NCBI GenBank assembly: GCA_015709675.1
Contig: CP054182.1
Span: 3,761,448 to 3,825,447 of the forward strand
Source: Ignavibacteriales bacterium
GTDB lineage: Bacteria; Bacteroidota; Ignavibacteria; Ignavibacteriales; Ignavibacteriaceae
Length of the DNA: 64,000 nucleotides
Direction: 5' to 3'
Shown: one piece after another, positions 26,526 to 36,867 of the stretch
How positions within the stretch are numbered: the stretch's first letter is position 1
Layout of the letters: every line of letters begins with the position of its first letter
Made by a program: the position numbers and the translations under genes
The notes under the pieces: generated by a model
What the model was told of the DNA's origin: nothing
What the model saw: the letters and a program-made list of their open reading frames with translations, nothing else
The model's database searches: none

Positions 26526-27053
26526 ATGATCTCTGATCTGCGGCAGGTATTGCTCAACTTAAATAAAGGGGGAATGATTTCATATATCAATAGCACCCCT
26601 GCGGTATATCCTGATTTGATCAAACTCGCTCTCACGGATGAACCGCGCTATTCATGGCGGGCTGCATGGCTTCTCTGGAGCGTAATGGAAACAGATGATA
26701 AAAGGTTACGAAAGCATCTTCAAAAAATAGCTGCTATTCTCCCTGAACGGAATGAAAGCCATCAGCGGGAACTGATCATCATCCTGCAAAAGATGAATCT
26801 GCCGGATGACATTACCTCACAGCTTTTTGATTATTGCACTACCTTGTGGAATGATCCATCCCGCACTCTCTCCTTGCGATACAATGCTTTCAAGCTGATG
26901 GCTAAAATTGCTCAGGAGTATCCTGAACTCATACCTGAGCTCAAAATGCTTGCCGTGAATGATAATCAGGCCGGTCTTCCCCGTTCACTCAGGCGATGCG
27001 CTGATAAGATACTCCGGGGTAGTTACAACGCGGGTGACAAACAGTCTCTTTAA
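26526..27053 (+). CDS. HEAT-like helical repeat protein, function unknown
   Basis: 175 residues, all helical, with repeated two-helix units (YPDLIKLALTDEPRYSWRAAW LLWSVME, then KRLRKHLQKIAAILPERN, and SLRYNAFKLMAKIAQEYPEL). This suits HEAT or armadillo-like repeats that mediate protein contacts. No catalytic motif and no signal peptide. Similar small proteins are widespread in Bacteroidota, but no function is known to me. It is convergent with rplI and shares a bidirectional terminator. Confidence 0.65.
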   Translation: MISDLRQVLLNLNKGGMISYINSTPAVYPDLIKLALTDEPRYSWRAAWLLWSVMETDDKRLRKHLQKIAAILPERNESHQRELIIILQKMNLPDDITSQLFDYCTTLWNDPSRTLSLRYNAFKLMAKIAQEYPELIPELKMLAVNDNQAGLPRSLRRCADKILRGSYNAGDKQSL

Positions 27054-27086
27054 AATAAAAAAGCCGGATATTTGCATATCCGGCTT
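27054..27086 (-). terminator. Terminator after rplI (shared hairpin)
   Basis: AAGCCGGATAT at 27061-27071 pairs perfectly with ATATCCGGCTT at 27076-27086; the T run is on the minus strand. It probably also stops plus-strand transcription from the HEAT-like gene. Confidence 0.9.
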
Positions 27087-27108
27087 ATTATAATCACAAA
27101 TCTGGTGA

Positions 27109-27552
27109 TTATTCGCGAACAACCCAGACTTTAATCTTTGCAGATACGTGTGAGTGCAAGCGGACGTTAACATCAAAGATACCGAGTGTCTTAATCGGTT
27201 CATCAAGTTCGATCTTTCTTTTGTCAAGATCATAACCTTTTTCCTTGAGTGCATCGCCGATCATCTGTGAAGTAACTGATCCGAAGATTTTATCTTCTTC
27301 ACCAACCTGAACAGGAATGCTGATCTGAACTTTTTCGAGTTCAGAAGCAATTTTCTGAGCGGCATTTACTTCTTTCTGCAGGCGCTTGTCATAGATTTTC
27401 TTTTCATCAGCCAGTGCCTTCATTTTGCCGGGAAGAGCCGGATATGCATAATTTCTCGGGATGAGATAATTCATTGCATAACCTTCTTTTACCTCAATGG
27501 TTTCACCGATTTTACCGAGTTTTTCAACGTTTGCTCTTAATATAACTTTCAT
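27109..27552 (-). CDS. rplI: 50S ribosomal protein L9
   Basis: 147 residues, the normal length. It begins MKVILRANVEKLGKIGETIEVKEGYAMNYLIPRNYA, the ribosome-binding N-domain, followed by a long central helix and the C-domain (SIPVQVGEEDKIFGSVTSQMIGDAL). It is the last gene of rpsF-ssb-rpsR-rplI and is followed by a terminator. The unit is the standard bacterial ribosomal cluster. Confidence 0.98.
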   Translation of the reverse strand: MKVILRANVEKLGKIGETIEVKEGYAMNYLIPRNYAYPALPGKMKALADEKKIYDKRLQKEVNAAQKIASELEKVQISIPVQVGEEDKIFGSVTSQMIGDALKEKGYDLDKRKIELDEPIKTLGIFDVNVRLHSHVSAKIKVWVVRE

Positions 27553-27564
27553 TGTTTTCCTCGC

Positions 27565-27789
27565 TTATCTTACGGTATCAGCAACAAACGGAAGCAAAGC
27601 CAGGTGGCGTGCGCGTTTGATGGCCGTGGTTAATTCTCTGTGATAGATCGCCTTGGTGCCGGTTATTCTCTTCGGGATGATTTTTCCCTGTTCTCCGACG
27701 AACTTCTGGAGCAGTTTTACATCTTTGTAATCTATATACTGCACCTTCGCTTCGGTAAAGCGGCAGTTTTTCTTTGTTTTCATAATCAT
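27565..27789 (-). CDS. rpsR: 30S ribosomal protein S18
   Basis: 74 residues with the S18 core [20 protein letters not shown] and [32 protein letters not shown] lies eight bases before the first ATG, supporting the start at 27789. It is a primary rRNA-binding partner of S6, encoded two genes upstream, as usual. Confidence 0.97.
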   Translation of the reverse strand: MIMKTKKNCRFTEAKVQYIDYKDVKLLQKFVGEQGKIIPKRITGTKAIYHRELTTAIKRARHLALLPFVADTVR

Positions 27790-27800
27790 GGTTTTTACTC

Positions 27801-28292
27801 CTAAATTTTCTTGTTATTCAATAAAGCTGATTCCTCACTGGTGAGGAATTTATCGAATGAATCTTCGGTGAAATCCTGAACAGCATCTTCATCAATAAAA
27901 ACGCCGCTGTCTTCATCACATACGCAATCACCCTCGCCGTTTTTAACTTTACGGTTAAGGAACTGAATGCGTCGTGCTTTTATTTCTACGATTGATCTGC
28001 TCGAACCGTCATCTGCTTTCCAGGAACGGCTTTGCAGTTCTCCATCAACAAGGATTGCAGAACCCTTTCTCAGACGGTCTCTGCAGCTTTCAGCAAGCTT
28101 ATTCCATGCAACAACCCCTACAAAGCAGACATCTTCCTGCCATTGATTGCCACTATCCTTGAACTTGCGGTTCGAGGCAATGGTAAAATTGACAACGGGA
28201 GTTCCGTTTGTTGTGCTGCGATACATGGGATCCTTAGTAAGGTTGCCTGCCATGATGACGTAGTTGATCTCGGGCATTTTCAGATCAGCCAT
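27801..28292 (-). CDS. ssb: Single-stranded DNA-binding protein
   Basis: 163 residues. The N-terminal OB fold contains [32 protein letters not shown] and the [12 protein letters not shown] strand. The C-terminus is acidic and rich in D and E, but ends LLNNKKI rather than the DDDIPF tip used by many SSBs to bind partner proteins. The place between rpsF and rpsR is typical. The altered tail is seen directly; its effect is unknown. Confidence 0.93.
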   Translation of the reverse strand: MADLKMPEINYVIMAGNLTKDPMYRSTTNGTPVVNFTIASNRKFKDSGNQWQEDVCFVGVVAWNKLAESCRDRLRKGSAILVDGELQSRSWKADDGSSRSIVEIKARRIQFLNRKVKNGEGDCVCDEDSGVFIDEDAVQDFTEDSFDKFLTSEESALLNNKKI

Positions 28293-28332
28293 GGTTCACA
28301 CTCCGTTCATTCGATTCTGAAATGAAATATGC

Positions 28333-28779
28333 TTATTCAGCTGAAGGTTTCTCTTCTGCTGATGCTTCCGGAGCGGATACTTCTTCAACCGCTGTTTCCG
28401 GCTCAGCTACGGCATCTGCCTGGCTTACAGCTGCTGCTGCATCCTGAGCTCTTCTTGTCTGTGCTTCATCAAGATACGCGATAGCGAACTTATCGAGCTT
28501 AACAGTAAGGAAGCGGATGATCTGCTCATCAAGACGATACAGTCTTTCCAGTTGTGAAATCAGCTCTGTCGGAGCGCTGAATCTGTAAACAGCGTAATAA
28601 CCGATTTTGCTTTTGTTGATCTGATAGGCCAGTCTTTTACGGCCCCAGCGGTCCAGATCTACGATTGTTCCGCCGTGATTCTCGATGAAGTCTTTTACTT
28701 TCGTAACAAGAGCTTCAATCTGATCATCTTCAAGAGCAGCATTAACAATAATGGTGCTCTCATACTGATGGATTCTCAT
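28333..28779 (-). CDS. rpsF: 30S ribosomal protein S6
   Basis: 148 residues from ATG at 28779, chosen because AAGGGA lies eight bases upstream; an ATG seven codons earlier has no ribosome site. S6 sequence is clear in YESTIIVNAALEDDQIEAL and GRKRLAYQINKSKIGYYAVYRF. The last 35 residues are rich in A, E and S, an extension longer than in E. coli S6. It is the first gene of the ribosomal set and probably has its own promoter in the 60 bases upstream. Confidence 0.96.
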   Translation of the reverse strand: MRIHQYESTIIVNAALEDDQIEALVTKVKDFIENHGGTIVDLDRWGRKRLAYQINKSKIGYYAVYRFSAPTELISQLERLYRLDEQIIRFLTVKLDKFAIAYLDEAQTRRAQDAAAAVSQADAVAEPETAVEEVSAPEASAEEKPSAE

Positions 28780-28862
28780 GTTTTTTATCCCTTCGGACAT
28801 TTAGGCCCTTCCGGTTACAGAAGAGCAGGGTTTATATATAGTTAGTTAGAAATTTAATCTTC

Positions 28863-31058
28863 TTATCTGATTAGCGGTGCAAGCACAAGCGCTACAACAG
28901 ACATCAGCTTAAGCAGAATGTTCAGTGACGGACCTGATGTATCCTTAAACGGATCACCAACGGTATCGCCGACTACGGCTGCTTTATGTGCATCTGAGCC
29001 TTTGTAATATTTAACGCCGTTCACTTCAACGCCTTCTTCAAACATTTTCTTTGCGTTATCCCATGCTCCGCCGGCATTTGCCTGGAAGATAGCCATGAGA
29101 ACGCCTGATACGGTTACACCCGCGATAAGACCGCCAAGCATTTCCTTGCCGCCGCCAAAACCGACAACAACAGGAGCAACTACTGCAAGAAGTCCCGGAA
29201 CCACCATCTGGCGGATAGCCGAGGTAGTTGAGATTTCCACGCATTCGCCATACTTTGCTTTACCATCGGCTTTATCAAAAGTATCACGGTCTTCCTGTGA
29301 CCACTGATCTTTATCCTTGCCTTCATTTTTTCTCATCACGTCAAGTGCGGCAGCAAGTTCAGGAATGCTCTTGAACTGTCTTCTTACTTCTTCAATCATC
29401 GCCATTGCGGCTTTACCTACTGCCTGCATGGCAAGTGCTGAAAAGAAGAACGGAATCATCGCACCTACGAGCAGTCCGCCCATAACTGTTGCCTTGGAAA
29501 TATCAATTGCCTTAAGGTCGGCAGCATGCATGAATGCTCCAAACAGAGCTAATGCGGTGAGTGCTGCTGAGCCGATTGCAAATCCTTTACCGATTGCAGC
29601 GGTAGTATTTCCCACCGCATCCAATTTATCCGTTCTGTTACGCACTTCTTTTGGAAGTTCTGACATTTCAGCAATACCGCCTGCATTATCTGAAATAGGT
29701 CCGTAAGCATCTACTGCAAGCTGAATACCAAGATTGGACAGCATACCAACTGCTGAAATCGCGATACCATAAAGACCGCCAAAATTAAATGCAACAATAA
29801 TTGCTGCGGCGATGATAAGCACTGGCAGTGCAGTTGAAATCATACCAACGCTGAGCCCTGCAATAATATTTGTTGCGGTACCGGTTACCGACTGAGCGGC
29901 AATCATTTTAACAGGACCTTTGCCTGAACCGGTGTAATGTTCTGTAATAACACCTATGAGAACACCGGCAAGCAGACCCACTGCTGTTGCAATGAAAATT
30001 CCGGTTGCGGTAAACACCTTTGGACCATCTGAAGCATATAATGGATCAACAAATGTCCAGGTTTCAGGAAGAACATTCGTGATAATAAAGTAAAGCGCAC
30101 CGATCATGATTGCTGATGAACCGAACTCACCAATATTCAGCGCAACCTGCGGATTGCCCCCCTCTTTTGTTCTTACAAAGAATGTTCCGATAATAGAAAC
30201 TATGATACCTACAGATGATATAATAATCGGAAGCATAACACCTGAAAGACCGCCGTAGCCGTCTGACTGAAATTCAGGAAGAGACATAAATGCCGCACCG
30301 AGCACCATGGTACCGATGATAGCTCCCACATAAGACTCAAAAAGGTCAGCACCCATACCTGCAACATCACCTACGTTATCACCAACGTTATCAGCAATGG
30401 TAGCGGGGTTAAGAGGATGATCTTCAGGAATGCCGGCTTCAACTTTACCAACAAGGTCAGCGCCCACATCAGCTGCTTTGGTATATATACCGCCGCCCAC
30501 TCTTGCAAACAGTGCAATGGATGAAGCACCGAATGAAAAACCGGTGATGATGGTAAGCACACGATTTACAGTTGCTTCGTCACCAAATCCAAAAACCTGA
30601 GAATAGACAAATAAGAGAGTGCCAAGGCCGAGGATACCAAGACCTACAACACCGAGACCCATAATGGAGCCGCCGGAGAACGCGATATTAAGCGCTTCAG
30701 CCATTCCTTTACGGGCTGCGTTTGTGGTTCTTACATTTGCCTTGGTAGCAGCTTTCATTCCGATAAACCCGGCAAGCGCGGAAGAGAAAGCACCCGTAAC
30801 AAAAGATACAGCAATCAACCAGTGAGAGTTTTCATTGCTTGCGCTAAACCCGAGAAGGAGTGCAACTGCAATAACAAACCATATTAAAACTTTGTATTCT
30901 GCCTTCAGGAAAGCCATTGCCCCCTCGGCGATGTGACCTGCAATTTTCTGCATTCTTTCAGTTCCCGGATCCTGCTTTGACACCCAGTTGAATTTATACC
31001 AGGTATAGAGCAAAGCAAGCAGTCCGAACACCGGATTTAAAAGAAAGCTATTTTCCAT
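28863..31058 (-). CDS. hppA: Membrane-bound proton/sodium-pumping pyrophosphatase
   Basis: 731 residues, about 16 transmembrane helices. It couples pyrophosphate hydrolysis to ion pumping across the membrane. The substrate motif [13 protein letters not shown], and [27 protein letters not shown], are intact. [10 protein letters not shown] has alanine where the potassium-independent enzymes have lysine, which points to the potassium-dependent class. Whether the pumped ion is proton or sodium is not decided here. The ATG overlaps the stop codon of pth by one base (TAATG). Its place between pth and rpsF suggests that pyrophosphate removal is tied to high translation activity. Confidence 0.96.
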   Translation of the reverse strand: MENSFLLNPVFGLLALLYTWYKFNWVSKQDPGTERMQKIAGHIAEGAMAFLKAEYKVLIWFVIAVALLLGFSASNENSHWLIAVSFVTGAFSSALAGFIGMKAATKANVRTTNAARKGMAEALNIAFSGGSIMGLGVVGLGILGLGTLLFVYSQVFGFGDEATVNRVLTIITGFSFGASSIALFARVGGGIYTKAADVGADLVGKVEAGIPEDHPLNPATIADNVGDNVGDVAGMGADLFESYVGAIIGTMVLGAAFMSLPEFQSDGYGGLSGVMLPIIISSVGIIVSIIGTFFVRTKEGGNPQVALNIGEFGSSAIMIGALYFIITNVLPETWTFVDPLYASDGPKVFTATGIFIATAVGLLAGVLIGVITEHYTGSGKGPVKMIAAQSVTGTATNIIAGLSVGMISTALPVLIIAAAIIVAFNFGGLYGIAISAVGMLSNLGIQLAVDAYGPISDNAGGIAEMSELPKEVRNRTDKLDAVGNTTAAIGKGFAIGSAALTALALFGAFMHAADLKAIDISKATVMGGLLVGAMIPFFFSALAMQAVGKAAMAMIEEVRRQFKSIPELAAALDVMRKNEGKDKDQWSQEDRDTFDKADGKAKYGECVEISTTSAIRQMVVPGLLAVVAPVVVGFGGGKEMLGGLIAGVTVSGVLMAIFQANAGGAWDNAKKMFEEGVEVNGVKYYKGSDAHKAAVVGDTVGDPFKDTSGPSLNILLKLMSVVALVLAPLIR

Positions 31059-31702
31059 TAAATGTCTCCTGATTCCTTTTTAGAATCTTGTTTTGTGTTT
31101 GGATTATCCGCCTGAGCGGATAACTTTTTTTGTTGATTATTAAGTTTACTATTAAGATTCAGAGCACCCCGGATCCCATGATCCAGAAATTCCTGAGCTA
31201 ATCCTGAGCAAAAAATAAAAATCCCTTTCAACTTCTCTGATTCCTCAGGAGTGAAAGGAGACAGAACAAAATCGTGAACCTGCTCGCCTGCTGCCGGTTT
31301 ACCAATACCCAGGCGAAGGCGAGGGTAATCTCTGGTTCCAATGCAGGCAGTAATTGATTTAATGCCGTTATGACCGCCGTCCCCTCCGCCGGCTTTTATC
31401 CGGTATTCGCCCGCGGGAAGATCCATGTCATCATAGATGACAAGTAAATCTTCCGGCTGAAGACTGAATTCATCCATCGCACGTATTACTGCGTAACCTG
31501 AATGATTCATATAGGTCTCCGGCCTGATAATCACGAATTCCGATTCAGCCCCCCTGCCGGTGTAGTATGTATATTCTGAGTTTTTGCCGCTGCCGTATTT
31601 TTTTACATCAGAAAGGAAGTGATCAAGAAAAAGAGACCCGGCATTATGCCGGGTCTTCTCATACTTCTTTCCCGGATTCCCTAATCCGACAAGAGCTCTC
31701 AA
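31058..31702 (-). CDS. pth: Peptidyl-tRNA hydrolase
   Basis: 214 residues. It releases peptides from stalled peptidyl-tRNA. The motifs [19 protein letters not shown] (with the catalytic histidine), [16 protein letters not shown] and [26 protein letters not shown] are all present. The C-terminal 30 residues are a lysine/glutamine-rich tail not found in E. coli Pth. It starts three bases after rplY and overlaps hppA by one base, so it is co-transcribed. Confidence 0.97.
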   Translation of the reverse strand: MRALVGLGNPGKKYEKTRHNAGSLFLDHFLSDVKKYGSGKNSEYTYYTGRGAESEFVIIRPETYMNHSGYAVIRAMDEFSLQPEDLLVIYDDMDLPAGEYRIKAGGGDGGHNGIKSITACIGTRDYPRLRLGIGKPAAGEQVHDFVLSPFTPEESEKLKGIFIFCSGLAQEFLDHGIRGALNLNSKLNNQQKKLSAQADNPNTKQDSKKESGDI

Positions 31703-31705
31703 AAA

Positions 31706-32332
31706 TTATTCGTCTTTGTCTTTACCTTTGGTAATAACTTCAGGTTCAGTTCTTTCTTCAGTGCCTTCGGCTGCAGTGGCTTCACCGCGAGGAGGGGTAA
31801 CTGCTACAAGAACTGTATCAGCCGGATGATTGAATGTTACACCCTCAATATTCAGATCACGGACATGAATGGAACGGCCCATTTTCAGATCGCTGACATC
31901 TATATTGATGAACTCAGGAATATTGTCTGAGTTTACTGAAATATTGAGTTTGTGAATGAACTCCTGAATAATACCGCCTGCGCGGACACCGGCTGAAGTG
32001 CCGGTAAAGTGTACAGGAACCTCAACGCTTATTTTAGCGCCGGCAACCAGACCGAGAAGATCGAAATGGACAATACGGTCGGTAACGGGATCAAACTGTA
32101 CATCTTTCAGAATGCAGTCATGCTTTGAGCCGCCCTCAATATCAAGCGCAACAACGTGAGCTTCGCCGGTAAATACAAGCGGGGTCAGGTCGTTATTTGC
32201 AACTTCTATTGCAACAGGCGCATCTTTCTTTGAGTAGTAGATGCCCGGAACCTTTCCGAGTCTTCTCAGCTCGTTGTTTGCAGACTTCGCCAGATTTTTG
32301 CGCAGACGTGCATTCAGTGTTACTTTTTCCAT
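31706..32332 (-). CDS. rplY: 50S ribosomal protein L25/general stress protein Ctc
   Basis: 208 residues, the long form with an L25 domain (KSANNELRRLGKVPGIYYSKKDAPVAIEV) and a C-terminal TL5-like beta domain (VEVPVHFTGTSAGVRAGGII, LNISVNSDNIPEFINIDVSD). The acidic, low-complexity last 25 residues are common in this form. It binds 5S rRNA. It follows prs by 18 bases and precedes pth, a frequent arrangement. Confidence 0.95.
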   Translation of the reverse strand: MEKVTLNARLRKNLAKSANNELRRLGKVPGIYYSKKDAPVAIEVANNDLTPLVFTGEAHVVALDIEGGSKHDCILKDVQFDPVTDRIVHFDLLGLVAGAKISVEVPVHFTGTSAGVRAGGIIQEFIHKLNISVNSDNIPEFINIDVSDLKMGRSIHVRDLNIEGVTFNHPADTVLVAVTPPRGEATAAEGTEERTEPEVITKGKDKDE

Positions 32333-32350
32333 CGTTAACTATTTCTCCTT

Positions 32351-33298
32351 TTAACCTTTATCTACATCAAACAGCGAACTGATTGATTCATTTTTATAAG
32401 TTCTGATAATTGCTTCAGCGAATAACTCAGCCGCTGAAACCACCTGGAATCTGTCATCCAGTTCATGTTCTGTATCATGCCGGATAGAATCCGAAATGAA
32501 TAATTTCTTAATCCCGCTGTTTCTTATCCGCTCAATTGCCGGTCCGGATAAAATTGCATGGGTAACTGCTCCGTAAATATCATTGGCTCCCCGGTCTTTA
32601 AGAGCCTGAATAGCCGCAACAAAAGTACCCGCGGTATCTATCAGGTCATCAACAAGAAGAACATCTTTTCCTTCAACATCGCCGATAATGTTAACCACTT
32701 CGGCAACATTCTGAACCGGTCTGCGCTTGTCAATCACCACCAGTCCGGCATTAAGCCGCCGGGCGTAAGATCTGGCAATTTTAATGCCGCCAACATCGGG
32801 TGAAACCACAGCGATATTATCACTTAATTCTTTCAGACGGTTGGCGAAGAACGATGAACCGTACAAATGATCGAACGGAATATCAAAGAAACCCTGAATC
32901 TGCGATGCATGCAAATCCATGGTAACAACCCTGTCAGCACCTGCGGTGGTGATCAGGTTTGCAATAAGTTTGGCCGTAATAGCCACCCTGGGCTGATCTT
33001 TTCTGTCCTGCCGGGCATATCCAAAATAGGGTATTACAGCAGTAATGCGCTTGGCTGATGCACGTTTGGCCGCGTCAATCATAATCAGCAGTTCCAGCAG
33101 GTTTTCTGCCGGAGTATTCGTGGACTGGATAATAAAAATCTCTGATCCGCGAATATTTTCACCGAATTTTACCCATATCTCCTTATCACTGAACCTTTTC
33201 AGTTCAACGGAACCAAGTTCCATTCCTATGGATTCAGCAATTTTCTGGGCTAACTCAGGGTTAGAGGAGCCCGCAAAGACTTTAAAATCATACTTCAT
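32351..33298 (-). CDS. prs: Ribose-phosphate pyrophosphokinase (PRPP synthase)
   Basis: 315 residues from ATG at 33298, the family's usual length; an upstream frame of 18 residues (MPFPYIWSLSFFIGG...) is hydrophobic and does not fit. The enzyme makes phosphoribosyl pyrophosphate from ribose-5-phosphate and ATP. Motifs: FSDKEIWVKFGENIRGSE, RQDRKDQPRVAITAKL, DLHASQIQGFF, and the PRPP-binding loop VLLVDDLIDTAGT. GGAG lies about ten bases before the start. A good promoter is found upstream at 33333-33363. Confidence 0.97.
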   Translation of the reverse strand: MKYDFKVFAGSSNPELAQKIAESIGMELGSVELKRFSDKEIWVKFGENIRGSEIFIIQSTNTPAENLLELLIMIDAAKRASAKRITAVIPYFGYARQDRKDQPRVAITAKLIANLITTAGADRVVTMDLHASQIQGFFDIPFDHLYGSSFFANRLKELSDNIAVVSPDVGGIKIARSYARRLNAGLVVIDKRRPVQNVAEVVNIIGDVEGKDVLLVDDLIDTAGTFVAAIQALKDRGANDIYGAVTHAILSGPAIERIRNSGIKKLFISDSIRHDTEHELDDRFQVVSAAELFAEAIIRTYKNESISSLFDVDKG

Positions 33299-33679
33299 GA
33301 GAGCCACTCCACCAATAAAAAAAGATAGACTCCAAATATAGGGAAAAGGCATCTCTCAGTCAATAAATTTGATTTCAGGAAGGTTTTCCCCGCTCCTTTG
33401 GTCCCGCTTAATTATAGGGTTTATTCCGTGAAAAATTGTTGAATTTCAGGAATCAAACCCCTGACGTAAAATCCCAATAAAAGCTGCTTTTTTTACGACC
33501 TGAGCCGAAAAAACCCTCTAAAAGCAGCATTTTACAGCCGGTTCAGGGCGAAGCGTCCCCTAGAGGAACACTGGAGAACCCCCCGGAATCTTTAACCGGA
33601 ACAACTCAAATTCAGTTACCAACTGTTTTTATCCGGAGAAGGCCGGGATATTAAAAAGAAACGCTCCTACCCGCTGTTT
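33299..33679. other. Intergenic between the kinase operon end and prs
   Basis: About 380 bases. It holds the prs promoter near 33333-33363 and, further left, an 8-base inverted pair gctgctttt / aaaagcagc (33481-33526). No gene is seen. Confidence 0.5.
33333..33363 (-). promoter_or_regulatory. Promoter of the prs operon
   Basis: On the minus strand TTG at 33363-33361, 20 bases of spacer, then TATATTTG at 33340-33333, matching the TTG / TAnnTTTG consensus. It lies 35 bases before the prs ATG. Confidence 0.75.
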
Positions 33680-36487
33680 TCAGAAATTTAGTTCTACTGA
33701 CTCTTTTATCTTAGCGATAAGTTCTTTGCGGCTGAAAGGTTTCGAAATATAATCTGAACAGCCGGCGGCCAGAAATTCTTCTCTGTCACCATGCATTGCA
33801 TAGGCGGTAACAGCTATTACGGGAGTGTTCTTATACTGGGGCAGAGACTTTATGTGAGCAGCAACCAATTTTCCGTTCATCCCCACTCCCAGATTAATAT
33901 CCAGTAAGAAGAGGTCATACTTCTCAGCCTCCAGTTTTGCTATACCTTCTTTTGCATTTACCGCACTGTCAACGTGGCAGATACCTTTCAGAAATTCCGT
34001 GATTACTCTTATTGTTGCACGGTCATCTTCAATGTAAAGCAGTTTTTTGAGTACCGGCTTTTCAGATATATTCTTTTCTCCTTCTCCGCCTGATGAGCCG
34101 GGAATACCGGAAAACACCAGAGTGAATATGGAGCCTTTTTCAAGCTGACTTTCAAGAAAAATTTCACCGCCGAGTATTTTAACAAAACGGTTGGTTATGG
34201 TCAGACCAAGCCCGGTGCCTTCGTAATACCGGCCTAGACCTTCACTGGCCTGTCTGAATTCCTCAAAGATGACGCTTTTGTGTTCATCAGAAATACCAAT
34301 ACCGGTATCAATAATTCTTATAACAATTTTTCCGGACTCTTCAGAGGTTTGAAGTCTTATATAACCATGTTCAGTAAATTTAACCGCGTTAGATATCAGG
34401 TTGCTGAATATTTCCTTTAACAGAACCACATCAAGGTACCCGGTTAAGGTGTCTGGACTGTAATCAGTAATAAGGTCAATACCCTTTTCCGTGCAGTCTT
34501 TTCTGAAGTTTCTTACAGTTTCATCCAGTACAATATTAACATCCACCAGTCCGAGGTTAGGCTTTATATTTTCGCTTTCAATTTTTGAGAAATGAAGCAG
34601 ATTGTTAAACGTTGTAAGAAGACGGTCTCCTCCTTTCTTTATTCCCAATGCCATATCCCTGAGCATCTCATCAATATCTGAATCAATAAGAAGCTCTGAA
34701 TACCCCAATATAGAAATCAGCGGTGTGCGCAATTCATGGCTCATGTTGGCAAGAAAACTGGTCTTAAGATGATTCATCTCCTCTGCTTTTTCTTTTGCGA
34801 TAATAAGTTCCCGCTCATACTCTTTCCTCTTAGATATATCCTCCTTCACTGCAAGGAACTGGATAATTTCTCCATCATCCCCCAGGATAGGAGATATCAC
34901 TGCCGACTCCCAGTAAAGTTCACCATTTTTCTTTTTATTGCAGAATTCACCTTTCCAGGTATTACCCTGTTTTATAGTCTGCCACAGCACTTTATAATTT
35001 TCTGGCTTTGTAAGGCCTGATTTGAGGAAACGTGGATTCCTGCCGATTACATCTTCCTTCGTATATCCGGTTACTTCTTCAAACTTCGGATTAACATATT
35101 GAATAATTCCGTCTGTATCTGTAATCATTACATGCACGGGGCTTTGTTCCACGGCACAATTTAACTGACGAAGTTTTAATTCCGTCTGTTTCAGTTCTGT
35201 TACATCGGTTATCGTGCCTATATATCCGGCAATCCTCCCTTCAATCATTTCAGGTACGGCAAACCCTATCACCCAGACCACGCTTCCGTCCTGACGGACA
35301 AACCGGTACTCAGCCTCAGAATTGGTTTTTATCGTGCTGTCCCGTTTCCACTTTTTCTGAATTCTTTCTCTGTCATCCGGATGTACTGCTGTCAGCCATC
35401 CGTCTCCCATTGCTTCATCCGGTGTAATACCTGCAAGCTCACACCATTTGATGTTAACATACGTAGTAAACCCATCAGGATCAGTTTTGAAGATACCAAC
35501 CGGTGAGGCAAGCGCGAGTGTGTCGAACTGGGTCCTGCTTTCAGTGAGCGCCTGTTCCATTATTTTCCGGTAGGTTATATCCTCTACTATTCCGTCATAA
35601 AAGATTATCTCTCCCTTTTCATTCCTGATTGCCTTGGCGCTTTCTCTTACATGAACTGTCTTCCCCTCCTTTGTTTTCCATTGCGCTTCGAACTCTTTCA
35701 CTTCCCCTTTTTCTTCAATTTCCTTCTTGAAAAATGCCCGCGCTGTCTGATCAGAGAATCCTGAATCCTGCAAATTACGCGAAGCAAGTTCTTCAAACGA
35801 TGTGAAACCCAGCATGGTTACCAGGGTTCTGTTGGCAAGGAGGATATCACCTTTGGGTGAAGTTCTGTACAAACCAACCACAGCGTCGTTATATAAGGAA
35901 CGGAAGCGGTTTTCACTCTCCCGCAGTATTCTTTCTATTCTTTTCCGTTCACTGATTTCATTTTCAAGCGCTTTGGTATACTCCCTTAGTTCTGCTTCGG
36001 CTTTTTCTGCCTGCAGCATTTTTTCTTCGAGCTTTCTGATAAGCGTCTGATTATACTCCTTGAGTACAATTTTTTCGGGGACAACCGGCGCTTCCTGCTG
36101 AACATGTGTTTTATCCTGAACTTCCTTGAGAACCCCCTGAATAATCTCCAGAAAAACATCAGGCTCCTGCGGCTTAAGAACAAAACGGGAAGCACCAAGA
36201 TGAAGCGCAAATTCTTCATCTTTCGGGTCGGTATAGGTAGCAGTGTAAAAAATGAACGGAACTTTTTTTAACGTACTGTCCTTTTTGCACTCAATACAAA
36301 GTGTGTAGCCATCCATAACCGGCATTAATATATCCGAGATTATCAGCTCTGGTGTTACCGACTTTGCCCGTTCGAATGCTTCACGGCCGTTTTTTGCCTG
36401 GTCAATCGTATATAGTTGAGGGTCGAATAATGACTCAAGAAGGTAGAGATTATCCTGGTTATCATCCACAATCAGAATGCGCGTCAT
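33680..36487 (-). CDS. Hybrid sensor histidine kinase, REC-PAS-PAS-PAS-HisKA-HATPase-REC
   Basis: 935 residues, no transmembrane segment. Receiver domain at residues 1-122 with phosphoacceptor D52 (IISDILMPVMDG), a coiled coil to about 185, three PAS domains (about 190-305, 310-430, 435-555), the phosphorylated histidine in LANMSHELRTPLISILGYSE near 585, ATP-binding motifs (NLISNAVKFTEHG, DTGIGISDEHK, GTGLGLTI), and a second receiver from about 810 with FLLDINLGVGMNG. It is a cytosolic phosphorelay kinase and the last gene of the operon. ATGA overlap with the receiver gene upstream shows coupling. Confidence 0.95.
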   Translation of the reverse strand: MTRILIVDDNQDNLYLLESLFDPQLYTIDQAKNGREAFERAKSVTPELIISDILMPVMDGYTLCIECKKDSTLKKVPFIFYTATYTDPKDEEFALHLGASRFVLKPQEPDVFLEIIQGVLKEVQDKTHVQQEAPVVPEKIVLKEYNQTLIRKLEEKMLQAEKAEAELREYTKALENEISERKRIERILRESENRFRSLYNDAVVGLYRTSPKGDILLANRTLVTMLGFTSFEELASRNLQDSGFSDQTARAFFKKEIEEKGEVKEFEAQWKTKEGKTVHVRESAKAIRNEKGEIIFYDGIVEDITYRKIMEQALTESRTQFDTLALASPVGIFKTDPDGFTTYVNIKWCELAGITPDEAMGDGWLTAVHPDDRERIQKKWKRDSTIKTNSEAEYRFVRQDGSVVWVIGFAVPEMIEGRIAGYIGTITDVTELKQTELKLRQLNCAVEQSPVHVMITDTDGIIQYVNPKFEEVTGYTKEDVIGRNPRFLKSGLTKPENYKVLWQTIKQGNTWKGEFCNKKKNGELYWESAVISPILGDDGEIIQFLAVKEDISKRKEYERELIIAKEKAEEMNHLKTSFLANMSHELRTPLISILGYSELLIDSDIDEMLRDMALGIKKGGDRLLTTFNNLLHFSKIESENIKPNLGLVDVNIVLDETVRNFRKDCTEKGIDLITDYSPDTLTGYLDVVLLKEIFSNLISNAVKFTEHGYIRLQTSEESGKIVIRIIDTGIGISDEHKSVIFEEFRQASEGLGRYYEGTGLGLTITNRFVKILGGEIFLESQLEKGSIFTLVFSGIPGSSGGEGEKNISEKPVLKKLLYIEDDRATIRVITEFLKGICHVDSAVNAKEGIAKLEAEKYDLFLLDINLGVGMNGKLVAAHIKSLPQYKNTPVIAVTAYAMHGDREEFLAAGCSDYISKPFSRKELIAKIKESVELNF

Positions 36488-36864
36488 TTTTTTGCTTTCT
36501 CCGAAATAATTGCTTCCATCTGAATTATAAAAGTATCCGGATCAATGGGTTTTTCAATATATCCATCAGCGCCTGATTCCATTACTTTTTCCCTGTCTCC
36601 TACCATAGCATATGAGGTGACCGCGATAATGGGCACCTTATCAAGTTTTGTGTTCTCTCTCAGTTTTCTGGCAACCGCGTGACCATCCATTTCCGGCAAT
36701 TGTATATCCAGTAAAATGGCGGCCGGAATAACTTCTCCCGCGAGGACAATTCCTTCCGCTCCTGAATAACACTGATGCACTTCATAACTGTTGCTTTCAA
36801 GCAGATAGGTGAGCATATACATATTCTGCTCATTATCCTCAATGATGACAATTTTTCTATTCAT
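36484..36864 (-). CDS. Single-domain response regulator
   Basis: 126 residues, one CheY-like receiver with the acidic pocket IVIIEDNEQN, the phosphoacceptor in AILLDIQLPEMDG, IAVTSYAM as the switch threonine region and the lysine in GYIEKPIDPDTF. There is no output domain, so it is probably a phosphate shuttle between the sensor kinase (36868-38763) and the hybrid kinase (33680-36487). It lies three bases after the first and overlaps the second by four. Confidence 0.95.
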   Translation of the reverse strand: MNRKIVIIEDNEQNMYMLTYLLESNSYEVHQCYSGAEGIVLAGEVIPAAILLDIQLPEMDGHAVARKLRENTKLDKVPIIAVTSYAMVGDREKVMESGADGYIEKPIDPDTFIIQMEAIISEKAKK

Positions 36865-36867
36865 TTA

